Below, one piece after another: positions 8,769 to 16,510 of a stretch of DNA of 41,519 nucleotides. The stretch lies in contig JABEUX010000124.1 of NCBI GenBank assembly GCA_013044185.1, positions 1-41,519 on the forward strand, read 5' to 3'. The translations under genes were made by a program, and so were the position numbers. This DNA is from Vulcanimicrobiota bacterium. Its GTDB lineage: Bacteria > Vulcanimicrobiota > Vulcanimicrobiia > Vulcanimicrobiales > Vulcanimicrobiaceae. Position 1 is the first letter of the stretch. Each line of letters opens with the position of its first letter. Below the pieces are notes generated by a model. That model had not been told where the DNA came from and did no database searches. It saw only the letters and a list, made by a program, of their open reading frames with translations.

Positions 8769-8843
8769 TGGAGCCGTTGATGGGGATTGAACCCATGACC
8801 TCGTCCTTACCAAGGACGTGCTCTACCACTGAGCTACAACGGC
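8769..8843 (-). tRNA. tRNA-Thr (GGT)
   Basis: GCCGTTGTAGCTCAGTGGTAGAGCACGTCCTTGGTAAGGACGAGGTCATGGGTTCAATCCCCATCAACGGCTCCA; full cloverleaf, encoded CCA. Confidence 0.97.
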
Positions 8844-8853
8844 ATCGCTTCGT

Positions 8854-8927
8854 TGGAGCGGGCGGCGGGAATCGAACCCGCGCTGTCTGCTTGGAAGGCA
8901 GAAGCACTACCACTATGCAACGCCCGC
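8854..8927 (-). tRNA. tRNA-Gly (TCC)
   Basis: GCGGGCGTTGCATAGTGGTAGTGCTTCTGCCTTCCAAGCAGACAGCGCGGGTTCGATTCCCGCCGCCCGCTCCA. Confidence 0.97.
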
Positions 8928-8928
8928 G

Positions 8929-9016
8929 TGGTGGGCAGGGCTGGATTCGAACCAGCGTAGCGCTTTCGCGCGCCGAATTTACAGTCCGGTGCCTTTAACC
9001 ACTCGACCACCTACCC
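8929..9016 (-). tRNA. tRNA-Tyr (GTA)
   Basis: GGGTAGGTGGTCGAGTGGTTAAAGGCACCGGACTGTAAATTCGG..long variable arm..GGTTCGAATCCAGCCCTGCCCACCA. Confidence 0.97.
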
Positions 9017-9053
9017 ACGCGACCGTCTCTCTAAGCCGACGGCTCCGGACGGT

Positions 9054-9082
9054 ACGATACCAAACCCCCAAACTCCTCGCAA
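9054..9082 (-). promoter_or_regulatory. Sigma70-like promoter for the tRNA-Tyr-Gly-Thr operon
   Basis: Minus strand TTGCGA-17 bp-TATCGT, about 38 nt upstream of the tRNA-Tyr 5' end. Confidence 0.45.
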
Positions 9083-9252
9083 CGACTATCGGCAAAAAAC
9101 CGCGCGCTCGTTCGCTTTGGAGAGAGCGGTCGCTTTTCAGCGAGAGACGAGGCCGGAGAGCGAGCCTCCGGCCCCGAAAAGCTCGGCCATGTTGGGAATA
9201 CCGGTTCATAGGACGCGATCCTCGCGAACAAAAAGCGCAGCGATGTGAGCGA

Positions 9253-9384
9253 GTGAGCGAAAAAACACGCCCGAAGCTCCGCTTTTGGCATGTGATCCTG
9301 GTAGCGGTGACACTGCTCGTGATCGTTTCCTTATTGCTGCTGATCGTTAGCACGCACCTGTTCGCCTTTGGCAGGGTTCGCTAG
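9253..9384 (+). CDS. Possible 43-aa single-pass membrane protein
   Basis: GTG start; VSEKTRPKLRFWHVILVAVTLLVIVSLLLLIVSTHLFAFGRVR: basic N-terminus then one hydrophobic helix. Confidence 0.35.
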   Translation: MSEKTRPKLRFWHVILVAVTLLVIVSLLLLIVSTHLFAFGRVR

Positions 9385-9485
9385 AACGTTCCGACGCCTC
9401 TCCCGATGAAAAACAGCGGATGCATTCGATCCTCTCCGTCTCGCGCGAAGGGTGCCTGCGAGAGGCGTGGAAGCTGGCGCTCTCC

Positions 9486-9561
9486 GCCGATGTGGCTCAG
9501 CGGCTACAGCAGCAGTTTTGTAAACTGCCAATCGTGGGTTCGAGTCCCACCGTCGGCTCCA
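9486..9561 (+). tRNA. tRNA-Thr (TGT)
   Basis: GCCGATGTGGCTCAGCGGCTACAGCAGCAGTTTTGTAAACTGCCAATCGTGGGTTCGAGTCCCACCGTCGGCTCCA; anticodon loop TTTGTAA. Confidence 0.95.
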
Positions 9562-9584
9562 TCGTCCTATCCGGGAGATCCTTC

Positions 9585-9968
9585 ATGCAAACCGTCCGTC
9601 CCAAGTGGCGCTCCGGCGGGCTCGCGCTCGTCTGCGAACGCTGCTCGGCAGAGCGCATCCCCGAAGAGACGCCGAAGATTGCAGAGCGCCATGGCGACCT
9701 CCGTTTGCGCGAGTGGCTCAAGGCCGCGCTCAAAGAACGCGGCGAGTGGGGGCCTATACGAGCAATTTCCACATCGTGTATGGATGTGTGCGCGAAGGGG
9801 ATGGTCACGGTTTGCATCGCCCCGAGCGACGGGCGCGAGAGCGAGGTGCTCGTCGTCGATCCCCTCGAGGATCGCGAGCGCGTCTACGAACGCATCGTCG
9901 CGTTGTTAGGAAAGAGCGTGGAGGCCGAAACGGATGCAGGCGGGAGCGTGGGTGCGGCGAGCGATTAA
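9585..9968 (+). CDS. (2Fe-2S) ferredoxin domain-like protein (thioredoxin-like fold)
   Basis: LVCERCSAERIPEE...STSCMDVCAKGMVTVCI: paired CxxC and CxxxC motifs. ORF track start 9420 overlaps the tRNA; ATG 9585 preferred. Confidence 0.6.
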   Translation: MQTVRPKWRSGGLALVCERCSAERIPEETPKIAERHGDLRLREWLKAALKERGEWGPIRAISTSCMDVCAKGMVTVCIAPSDGRESEVLVVDPLEDRERVYERIVALLGKSVEAETDAGGSVGAASD

Positions 9969-10012
9969 CTCAGGAGCGCAGCTCGCCGCCCCATACATCC
10001 GCCTGCAAGCCG

Positions 10013-10660
10013 TTATTTAAACTCGAACTCCGCGAGGTTCTTCTCGATCTTCCGTTTGACGCGCTGGAGTGCGTTATCGATCGATTTCACGTGTCGACCG
10101 AGATCGCGAGCCATCTCTTGGTAGCTCTTGCCTTCGAGATAGGATTCGAGCACCTGCGATTCGAGTTCCGAGAGATTCTGGCGAATGCGCTGCCGGATGT
10201 CGTCGGAGACTTCCTGCGTCACGACGAGTTCTTCGGGATCCCCCGATTTCTGCGCCGGCATAACGTCGAGCAGCGTCCGCTCGCTGTCTTCGTCATAGAT
10301 CGGTTTATTGAGCGAGATATATTGATTAAGCGGAATATGCTTCTGGCGCGTCGCAGTTTTGATTGCGGTGATGATCTGACGCGTGATGCATAATTCGGCG
10401 AAGGCGCGAAAGCTCGAGAGTTTATCGGCTTTAAAATCGCGTACGGCCTTATACAAGCCGATCATGCCCTCTTGGATAATATCTTCACGGTCCGCGCCGA
10501 TGAGAAAGTAGCTCTTTGCCTTGATGCGCACGAAGTTCTTGTATTTGTTGAGTAAGAACTCCATCGCAAGGCTATCGCCGCTCTTCGCGGTTGCAACAAG
10601 TTCCTCGTCGCCGCGTTCGTGATAGTCCAACCCTGTTGGGGCCGGCTGGGTCATTGCCAT
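10013..10660 (-). CDS. sigH: RNA polymerase sigma factor SigH (Spo0H-like)
   Basis: DEELVATAKSGDSLAMEFLLNKYKNFVRIKAKSYFLIGADREDIIQEGMIGLYKAVRDFKADKLSSFRAFAELCITRQIITAIKTATRQKHIPLN..; neighbour rlmB. Confidence 0.88.
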   Translation of the reverse strand: MAMTQPAPTGLDYHERGDEELVATAKSGDSLAMEFLLNKYKNFVRIKAKSYFLIGADREDIIQEGMIGLYKAVRDFKADKLSSFRAFAELCITRQIITAIKTATRQKHIPLNQYISLNKPIYDEDSERTLLDVMPAQKSGDPEELVVTQEVSDDIRQRIRQNLSELESQVLESYLEGKSYQEMARDLGRHVKSIDNALQRVKRKIEKNLAEFEFK

Positions 10661-10737
10661 GGGTGGTATCTGCCTCGTCTGGGACGCGTGGACGCATGAC
10701 GCGGGCCGGGGCCCGTCGAGCGCGTCGCACGGGTCGG

Positions 10738-10766
10738 AGTATAGAAGGGCTCCCCTCCACCGTCAA
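10738..10766 (-). promoter_or_regulatory. Sigma70-like promoter upstream of sigH
   Basis: Minus strand TTGACG-17 bp-TATACT, ~80 nt upstream of the start codon. Confidence 0.7.
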
Positions 10767-10814
10767 GCGTTTTTGCCGTATCGCCTCGATTTTCTAGCGC
10801 TGCGGCAGCGAGAG

Positions 10815-11597
10815 CTAGCCCTCGCGACGCTGGCGGAGGGCCTCGTAGAGCAGAACCCCGGCAGCGACCGAGGCATTGAGCGAAGCAACCCCAGCGAGCA
10901 TCGGAATCTTCACCAGGAAATCACAGTTCCTGGCGACCAGGGGTGCGAGCCCTGCCCCCTCCGCCCCGATGACGAGCGCGAGGTCCCGGTTGAGGTCGAT
11001 GTCGTACATCGGTTGCGCGCCCTCACCGGCGTCGGCCCCCGCGATCCAGAGTCCACGTTTTTTGAATGCGGTAATCGTCTGCGCGATATTCGTTACCTGG
11101 GCGATGGGAATATGCGCGGTCGCGCCGGCTGCGGCTTTTCGTACCGTGGCATTGACGCCCGCACTCCGACGGTCGGGAAGAACGATCCCATTCGCCCCGA
11201 TGCAGGCTGCGGTGCGAACGATCGCACCGACGTTATGCGGATCGGTGAGATGATCGAGAAGAACGACGAGAAGCGGCGCCCCATCACGCGGCGCGAGCAC
11301 TTCCTCGAGATCGGCATACGGAAACGGCGCGCTGCGCGCGACGACGCCTTGATGCGCCTTATATGGCAAGCGCGCGAAAAAATCGCGCCCTTCAAAGCGA
11401 GCGCGCAACCCGCGCTCCTCCGCAGCGGCGAGCAAGGCGCGCAGCGCAGGGTCGCGCGCTCGATCGCTCGCAACGTGCAGAGCGAGAATCTGCTCGCCGG
11501 CCCCCAACGCTTCCTCAACGGCATGAATTCCGTAAATGACGTCGTCGAAATCGAGTGGGGCTTTCAACCGTCCTCCGGCTATCGGACGACGCTCCAT
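10815..11597 (-). CDS. rlmB: 23S rRNA (guanosine-2'-O-)-methyltransferase RlmB (SpoU family)
   Basis: YGIHAVEEAL..LDHLTDPHNVGAIVRTAACIGANGIVLPDRRSAGVNATVRKAAAGA..LALVIGAEGAGLAPLV..IPMLAGVASLNASVAAGVLLYE. Confidence 0.92.
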   Translation of the reverse strand: MERRPIAGGRLKAPLDFDDVIYGIHAVEEALGAGEQILALHVASDRARDPALRALLAAAEERGLRARFEGRDFFARLPYKAHQGVVARSAPFPYADLEEVLAPRDGAPLLVVLLDHLTDPHNVGAIVRTAACIGANGIVLPDRRSAGVNATVRKAAAGATAHIPIAQVTNIAQTITAFKKRGLWIAGADAGEGAQPMYDIDLNRDLALVIGAEGAGLAPLVARNCDFLVKIPMLAGVASLNASVAAGVLLYEALRQRREG

Positions 11598-13036
11598 GCC
11601 GAACCCTCCTTACCATCTTTGATATCGATACCGCAACGCAACAGCGCATCGCGTAAACGATCGCTCCGCGCCCAATCTTTCTCCGCACGCGCTGCGAGCC
11701 GCTCCGCGATCACGCGTTCGAGTGCCGTTCGCGCATCCTCAACACCATCGAGCCACGGCTCACCGATCTCTCCGCGCAGCGTCGCAGCGAGCCCTGCCGG
11801 CAGCGGAAGCGCCTCCGGCTCCGCGAGCCAGCTCTCGTTCGGTTCGATCCCCAGGAGCGTCAGCGCGGTACGGAGCTCCATCAAGCGTTGCGGTGCGCTC
11901 CCTCCCTCGGCACTCCCCGCCGCAGCGAGAACCTCCCGCAATGCCGCGGCGGTATTCATATCGTCGTCGAGCGCCGCAATGACGCGCGCCGTTAACGCCC
12001 CACCTTCCACCGAAGCCTCGTGCGAGCTGCCTGCAGCGAGATGGAGCGCGCGATAATCGCGGCGCAGGCGTTCGAGCGTCGCCGCCGCTCCCACCATCGC
12101 TTCGTCGGTAAAGTTCATCACTTTCCCATAGCCGGTTCTCAAAAAGAGCAGCCGGATCGCTTGCGGATCGTAGCGATCGAGGACGTCGCAGAGCGGCTCG
12201 AAATTGCCGAGCGATTTGCTCATCTTGCGATTGTCGAAGAGCAACAACCCGCCATGCAACCAGAAATTCGCCATCGGCGGCCGAGCCATCAACGGCTCGC
12301 TCTGAGCGATCTCGTTCTCGTGGTGCGGGAAGATGAGGTCGGCTCCGCCGCCGTGGATATCGAAGCCCGTGCCCTCGGGGTCGAGCAACGCATGCGACAT
12401 CGCCGAACATTCGATATGCCAACCCGGGCGTCCATCGCCGTAGGGCTCGAAGGGCCAATGCGGCTCCCCCGGCTTCGCGAATTTCCAAAGGGCGAAATCG
12501 AGCGGCTCCTCTTTTGCTTCGTCGATTTCGATCCGTGCGCCCGCTTCGAGTTCGGAGATATTGCGATTGGAGAGCGCCCCGTAGCGCTCGAACTTGCCGA
12601 CGCGGTAATAGATGCCGTCGCTCGCAACGTAGGCGTAACCGCGTTCGATCAAGGCGACGATCGTCTCGCGAATCTGTGGAATAAATTCCGTCGCATACGG
12701 CTCTTTATCGGGTTCGCGTACGCCGAGGCGCTGCATCGAACGTTTGAACTCCGCATAATATCCAGCAACGATTTCACGCCAAGAGAGGCCGAGCCGATGA
12801 GCGGCGGCGATACTCCGGTCGTCGATATCGGTGACGTTCTGAACGTAGGTTACGTCGTACCCCGAAAACGTAAGGTAGCGGCGCAAGATATCGAAAAAAA
12901 GAAAAGAACGCGCGTGCCCCAAATGCGCCTGCGCCGATGGCGTCAGCCCGCAGACGTAGATCGAGACGCGCCCTTCGTGGCGCGGGTGAAAGGGCTCGAC
13001 CCGGCGCGTACGCGTATTATAGAGCTGCAGCGGCAT
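11579..13036 (-). CDS. cysS: Cysteine--tRNA ligase
   Basis: [92 protein letters not shown]. Upstream M at 13123 lies inside cysE. Confidence 0.95.
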   Translation of the reverse strand: MPLQLYNTRTRRVEPFHPRHEGRVSIYVCGLTPSAQAHLGHARSFLFFDILRRYLTFSGYDVTYVQNVTDIDDRSIAAAHRLGLSWREIVAGYYAEFKRSMQRLGVREPDKEPYATEFIPQIRETIVALIERGYAYVASDGIYYRVGKFERYGALSNRNISELEAGARIEIDEAKEEPLDFALWKFAKPGEPHWPFEPYGDGRPGWHIECSAMSHALLDPEGTGFDIHGGGADLIFPHHENEIAQSEPLMARPPMANFWLHGGLLLFDNRKMSKSLGNFEPLCDVLDRYDPQAIRLLFLRTGYGKVMNFTDEAMVGAAATLERLRRDYRALHLAAGSSHEASVEGGALTARVIAALDDDMNTAAALREVLAAAGSAEGGSAPQRLMELRTALTLLGIEPNESWLAEPEALPLPAGLAATLRGEIGEPWLDGVEDARTALERVIAERLAARAEKDWARSDRLRDALLRCGIDIKDGKEGSAWSVVR

Positions 13037-13697
13037 CGTCGTTTCCTTGCGAACGTTCCATCGCCCGGAGCCGCCCTTCGAGTTGGGCGACGCGGGTCTG
13101 TAATTGCGCGATCTGCACGGCATCGGGGTCGGGCATCACCACGCGCGGTGGTTCGTTCGCGTCGCGCACCGGCTCTCCGTCGATAAAAACGATGCGTCCT
13201 GGGACGCCGACGACGACGGCATTCGCCGGGACGTCGCGAACCACGACCGAGCCACCACCGATCTTCGTGTTCTCTCCAATGGATATCGCGCCGAGCACGG
13301 CGGCGTTCACACCGACGACGACGTTCCGCTCCAGGGTCGGATGACGCTTGCCGTGAGAGAGGCTCGTTCCACCGAGAGTGACGCCTTGATAGATGGTGCA
13401 ATCGTCGCCGACCTCCGCGGTCTCACCAATCACCACGCCCATACCGTGATCGATAAAAACGCCATTGCCGAGCGTCGCACCCGGATGGATCTCGATCCCG
13501 GTAAGAAAGCGTACGACATGCGCGAGCCAACGCGGCAACAGCGGGATCCCCCACCCATGCAACACGTGAATGAATCGGTGTGCGAGGAGTGCGTGGAAAC
13601 CGGGATAGGAGAGCAGTACGTCGAGCGCTCCACGCACCGCCGGATCGCGCTGCAACGGCGCGCGAAAATCCGCGGCGATCGTTTTCAATAAGCCCAT
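13017..13697 (-). CDS. cysE: Serine O-acetyltransferase
   Basis: Left-handed beta-helix: GIEIHPGATLGNGVFIDHGMGVVIGETAEVGDDCTIYQGVTLGGTSL..KRHPTLERNVVVGVNAAVLGAISIGENTKIGGGSVVV. Confidence 0.93.
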   Translation of the reverse strand: MGLLKTIAADFRAPLQRDPAVRGALDVLLSYPGFHALLAHRFIHVLHGWGIPLLPRWLAHVVRFLTGIEIHPGATLGNGVFIDHGMGVVIGETAEVGDDCTIYQGVTLGGTSLSHGKRHPTLERNVVVGVNAAVLGAISIGENTKIGGGSVVVRDVPANAVVVGVPGRIVFIDGEPVRDANEPPRVVMPDPDAVQIAQLQTRVAQLEGRLRAMERSQGNDDAAAAL

Positions 13698-14242
13698 TAC
13701 GACGGGCGCTTCCCGTGAATCGGCTCGAAGGGCGCGCCATCGGGGCCGAAGGCGATCGGCTCTAAGCCGCGGCCGTGCAGCAGCCGTGCGTTGATCGCAC
13801 CGACGCGTATCAAGATTCGATCGTGTCCGAGGAGCGGGAAGAGGAGCTCCAGTGGGACATCGTCGCGCACGCCCGTAAGGGCCATCCGAACGCTATCAAC
13901 CGCATCCTTTGCACTCAGGCCGAACTCCTCGCCGATCGCCGGGAGGTCGTGGGCGAGCGGAAGGCCGCGTAATTCCGGTTGAGCGTCGACGTATTGCGCG
14001 ACGGCATCGAGGAAAAAAAGCACCTCGCGCGAGCGCAAGCGCTCCAATTCCAACGCTGGCACGACGCACGACTCGGCGCGCAGCGCGAGAACGAATGGGC
14101 GCGCGAGGTCGAGGTCGGCAACCCGCTCGCCGTAGGCATCGAGAAAGGTCTCGATCCAGCGCAGCGCGGCATCGGGGGCCGGCGTCTCCAGGAGTCCCCA
14201 CTGCTGCATGCGACGCGCGAGCGCGAGGGCGTTCGCGTTCAC
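13697..14242 (-). CDS. Stand-alone GltX (glutamyl-tRNA synthetase) C-terminal anticodon-binding-domain-like protein
   Basis: 181 aa; motif EEFGLSAKDAVDSVRMALTGVRDDVPLELLFPLLGHDRILIRV resembles the GltX C-terminal RxALTG...P..LL.LLG..R.L.R segment; lies between ispF and cysE, the gltX position in Firmicutes; no HIGH or KMSKS catalytic domain. Confidence 0.65.
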   Translation of the reverse strand: MNANALALARRMQQWGLLETPAPDAALRWIETFLDAYGERVADLDLARPFVLALRAESCVVPALELERLRSREVLFFLDAVAQYVDAQPELRGLPLAHDLPAIGEEFGLSAKDAVDSVRMALTGVRDDVPLELLFPLLGHDRILIRVGAINARLLHGRGLEPIAFGPDGAPFEPIHGKRPS

Positions 14243-14721
14243 GATGCGATCGGCTCGACGGTCGCGACGGCATAGACGGCGATCCCCGTACCGTCTCCGG
14301 TATATCCCATTCCCTCGCTACTCTTTGCTTTTACGCTCACGGCACTCACATCGACGCCACATCGAGCGGCAAGGTTGCAACGCATCGTCTCGGTGAACGC
14401 CGAGAGGCGCGGGCGCTCTACGACGATGGTCGCATCGAGGTTGCCGACGCGATAGCCACGCGCGCGTATCAGTGCAACGCAGGCCGCCAACAATCCGAGG
14501 GAATCGGCGTCCTTCCAGCGATCGTCGCTATCGGGGAAGTGCTGCCCCAGGTCGCCGAGCGCGAGCGATCCCAGCAGTGCATCGGCGACGGCATGCGCGA
14601 GTGCGTCGGCGTCGGAGTGCCCGAGCGCCCCCCGCTCGCTAGGAACCTCGACGCCTCCCAACACCAGCCTGCGGCCAACGACGAGCCGATGGGCGTCGAA
14701 GCCGTGCCCGACGCGCATCAT
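14239..14721 (-). CDS. ispF: 2-C-methyl-D-erythritol 2,4-cyclodiphosphate synthase
   Basis: MRVGHGFDAHRLV..LGHSDADALAHAVADALLGSLALGDLGQHFPDSDDRWKDADS. Confidence 0.96.
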   Translation of the reverse strand: MMRVGHGFDAHRLVVGRRLVLGGVEVPSERGALGHSDADALAHAVADALLGSLALGDLGQHFPDSDDRWKDADSLGLLAACVALIRARGYRVGNLDATIVVERPRLSAFTETMRCNLAARCGVDVSAVSVKAKSSEGMGYTGDGTGIAVYAVATVEPIAS

Positions 14722-15425
14722 CGCGCCTCCCCTATGCGTTGCGCGCGTGCGCGAAGAATTGCGGCGGCAAGATCACGATCGCTCTGCTCCGTCACTTTGA
14801 GATTCTCCGCGGTCGACGGAATAATCGTACAACGTACCCCGATCGCCTCCAAGAGCGCGATATCGTCGGTCGCCTCGACTCCGGATACGACCGCACGGTC
14901 GTGAGCTGCGAGCAGGTCGGCATAGGTCGCAAATTGCGGTGTCTGCGCTCCCCAGAGGTTCTCTCGCGGTAGCGTCGCTCGCACGAGCAGCGAACCTGCT
15001 TCCGTTTCCTTCAGCGTATCGACGATGCGCGATGCCAGCAACGCCGCACGCCCCGGCAGAACCTCGCGCATGCCTGCCTCGATCTCCTCGACGCGTACGC
15101 ATGGGCGTGCGCCATCGTGGATCGCGAGCGCGTCGCAGCGGCCGGCGAGCGCGCGTAGCCCGTTGCGCACGCTGGCCTGGCGCGTCGCGCCACCTTCGAC
15201 GATCGGTTGCAACCGCTCGCCGAGCATCGGTCGCGCTACGCGCTCGACATCCTCAAAGGCCTCGCGTGCCGTTACTACCGTCACGACGGAGAACGCCGCT
15301 ATCGCCGCGACTGCATCGAGCGACCACGCGAGCATCGGTCGACCGGCGATCTCAACGAGTTGTTTGAAACCGCCAAAACGGCGCCCCTCACCCGCTGCGA
15401 CGACTAACGCCCCCCAGCGCATCAC
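14718..15425 (-). CDS. ispD: 2-C-methyl-D-erythritol 4-phosphate cytidylyltransferase
   Basis: VVAAGEGRRFGGFKQLVEIAGRPMLAWSL..GGATRQASVRNGL..IHDGARPCV..WGAQTPQFATYADLLAAH..ATDDIALLEAIG. Confidence 0.94.
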   Translation of the reverse strand: MMRWGALVVAAGEGRRFGGFKQLVEIAGRPMLAWSLDAVAAIAAFSVVTVVTAREAFEDVERVARPMLGERLQPIVEGGATRQASVRNGLRALAGRCDALAIHDGARPCVRVEEIEAGMREVLPGRAALLASRIVDTLKETEAGSLLVRATLPRENLWGAQTPQFATYADLLAAHDRAVVSGVEATDDIALLEAIGVRCTIIPSTAENLKVTEQSDRDLAAAILRARAQRIGEAR

Positions 15426-16510
15426 TCTTCGTTCTCCTCGCCCTTCGGGCGTGCAAAGATCATACGCCCCGAGACCGTTTGCAACACGCTGGTCACGATA
15501 ACGTCGAGTCGATCGCCGAGGTAACGGCGCGCACGCTCGACGACCACCATCGTGCCGTCATCGAGATAGGCGACGCCCTGATGGGGCTCCTTGCCTTCGC
15601 GAACGACATGCACCCGCATCTCTTCCCCCGGCAGAACGACGGGCTTGAGCGCCGCCGTCAATTCGTGCAGGTTGAGCGTCATCACGTTTTCCACCCGCGC
15701 GACGCGTTGGAGATTGTAATCGTTCGTGACGATTTTTGCGCCGAATTCGCGTGCGTAACGAACGAGCTTCGCATCGACGTTTCCCGGCGCGAGTTCGGGA
15801 TAATCGCGGTCGACGACTTCAAGCCCCGCAACCTCCTGCAACCGACCGAGAACGTCGAGACCGCGCCGTCCCCGCGCGCGCTTGAGCGAATCTGCAGAAT
15901 CGGCGATCTGCTGGAGCTCGCGCAAAACGAAGCGCGGAAGGACGAATGGGCCCTCGAGGAATCCGCTTTTAATCGCCTCGACAATCCTCCCGTCGACGAT
16001 CACCGAGGTATCGAGAACCTTCGGCGAGAGCCCCGACACGAGTGAAGGCGGAAGAGGCACGATGCGCAGTTTGGCACCGATACGTGCCCCGAGATAGGCG
16101 ATAAACATCGCCACGACGAGGTAGAGAAGGATCGCAACGAGACTTCCCGTTTTCCCTGCGACCCCGACGAATTCAAAAAAAATACTCTTCGTCAGATAGG
16201 CGATCACCAAACCGACGATCAGCCCGGCGGCGCCGCCGACGAGTTCGGAGGGCGCGAGCCGTTCGACCGAGCGTTCGATGGCGCGCGCCTCCTCTTCGAA
16301 GAGCGACTGCGCGATCGGCGCGAGAAAGATTCCCAAGAGCGCGCCGACGACCGAGGCGCCGATATCTAACAGGATCTGCACTCCCGATCCCGCCGTATGG
16401 AACGTCAGAATGCGAAGATAGGCTTCCTGCCCTACCAGAAAGCCGGCGACGGCGAAAAGAATCGCAAAGATCGCACGCAGGAGCGTCGAGGAGAGAGTCG
16501 TCGTTTTCAC
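15422..16510 (-). CDS. PIN/TRAM-domain membrane protein (YacL-like)
   Basis: N-terminal TM segments, then KVLDTSVIVDGRIVEAIKSGFLEGPFVLPRFVLRELQQIADSADSLKRARGRRGLDVL..NVDAKLVRYAREFGAKIVTNDYNL and C-terminal TRAM; GTG start overlaps hemW stop. Confidence 0.88.
   Translation of the reverse strand: MKTTTLSSTLLRAIFAILFAVAGFLVGQEAYLRILTFHTAGSGVQILLDIGASVVGALLGIFLAPIAQSLFEEEARAIERSVERLAPSELVGGAAGLIVGLVIAYLTKSIFFEFVGVAGKTGSLVAILLYLVVAMFIAYLGARIGAKLRIVPLPPSLVSGLSPKVLDTSVIVDGRIVEAIKSGFLEGPFVLPRFVLRELQQIADSADSLKRARGRRGLDVLGRLQEVAGLEVVDRDYPELAPGNVDAKLVRYAREFGAKIVTNDYNLQRVARVENVMTLNLHELTAALKPVVLPGEEMRVHVVREGKEPHQGVAYLDDGTMVVVERARRYLGDRLDVIVTSVLQTVSGRMIFARPKGEENEE

Larger units (their letters stand above)
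5728..8791. mobile_element. Decayed integrative element inserted at the 3' end of tRNA-Thr(GGT)
   Basis: 21-bp direct repeat GAGCCGTTGATGGGGATTGAA at 5728-5748 and 8771-8791 (the latter is the tRNA 3' end); tyrosine integrase remnant adjacent to the tRNA; 19-bp repeats just inside both ends; IS remnant inside. Confidence 0.8.

Noticed and set aside
9420-9584. N-terminal extension of the ferredoxin-like ORF
   Set aside because: Overlaps the tRNA-Thr(TGT) gene; ATG 9585 is the sensible start.
10659-13186. Long plus-strand ORFs (465 and 388 aa) opposite rlmB and cysS
   Set aside because: Antisense to conserved enzymes; composition-driven open frames with no recognisable domain.
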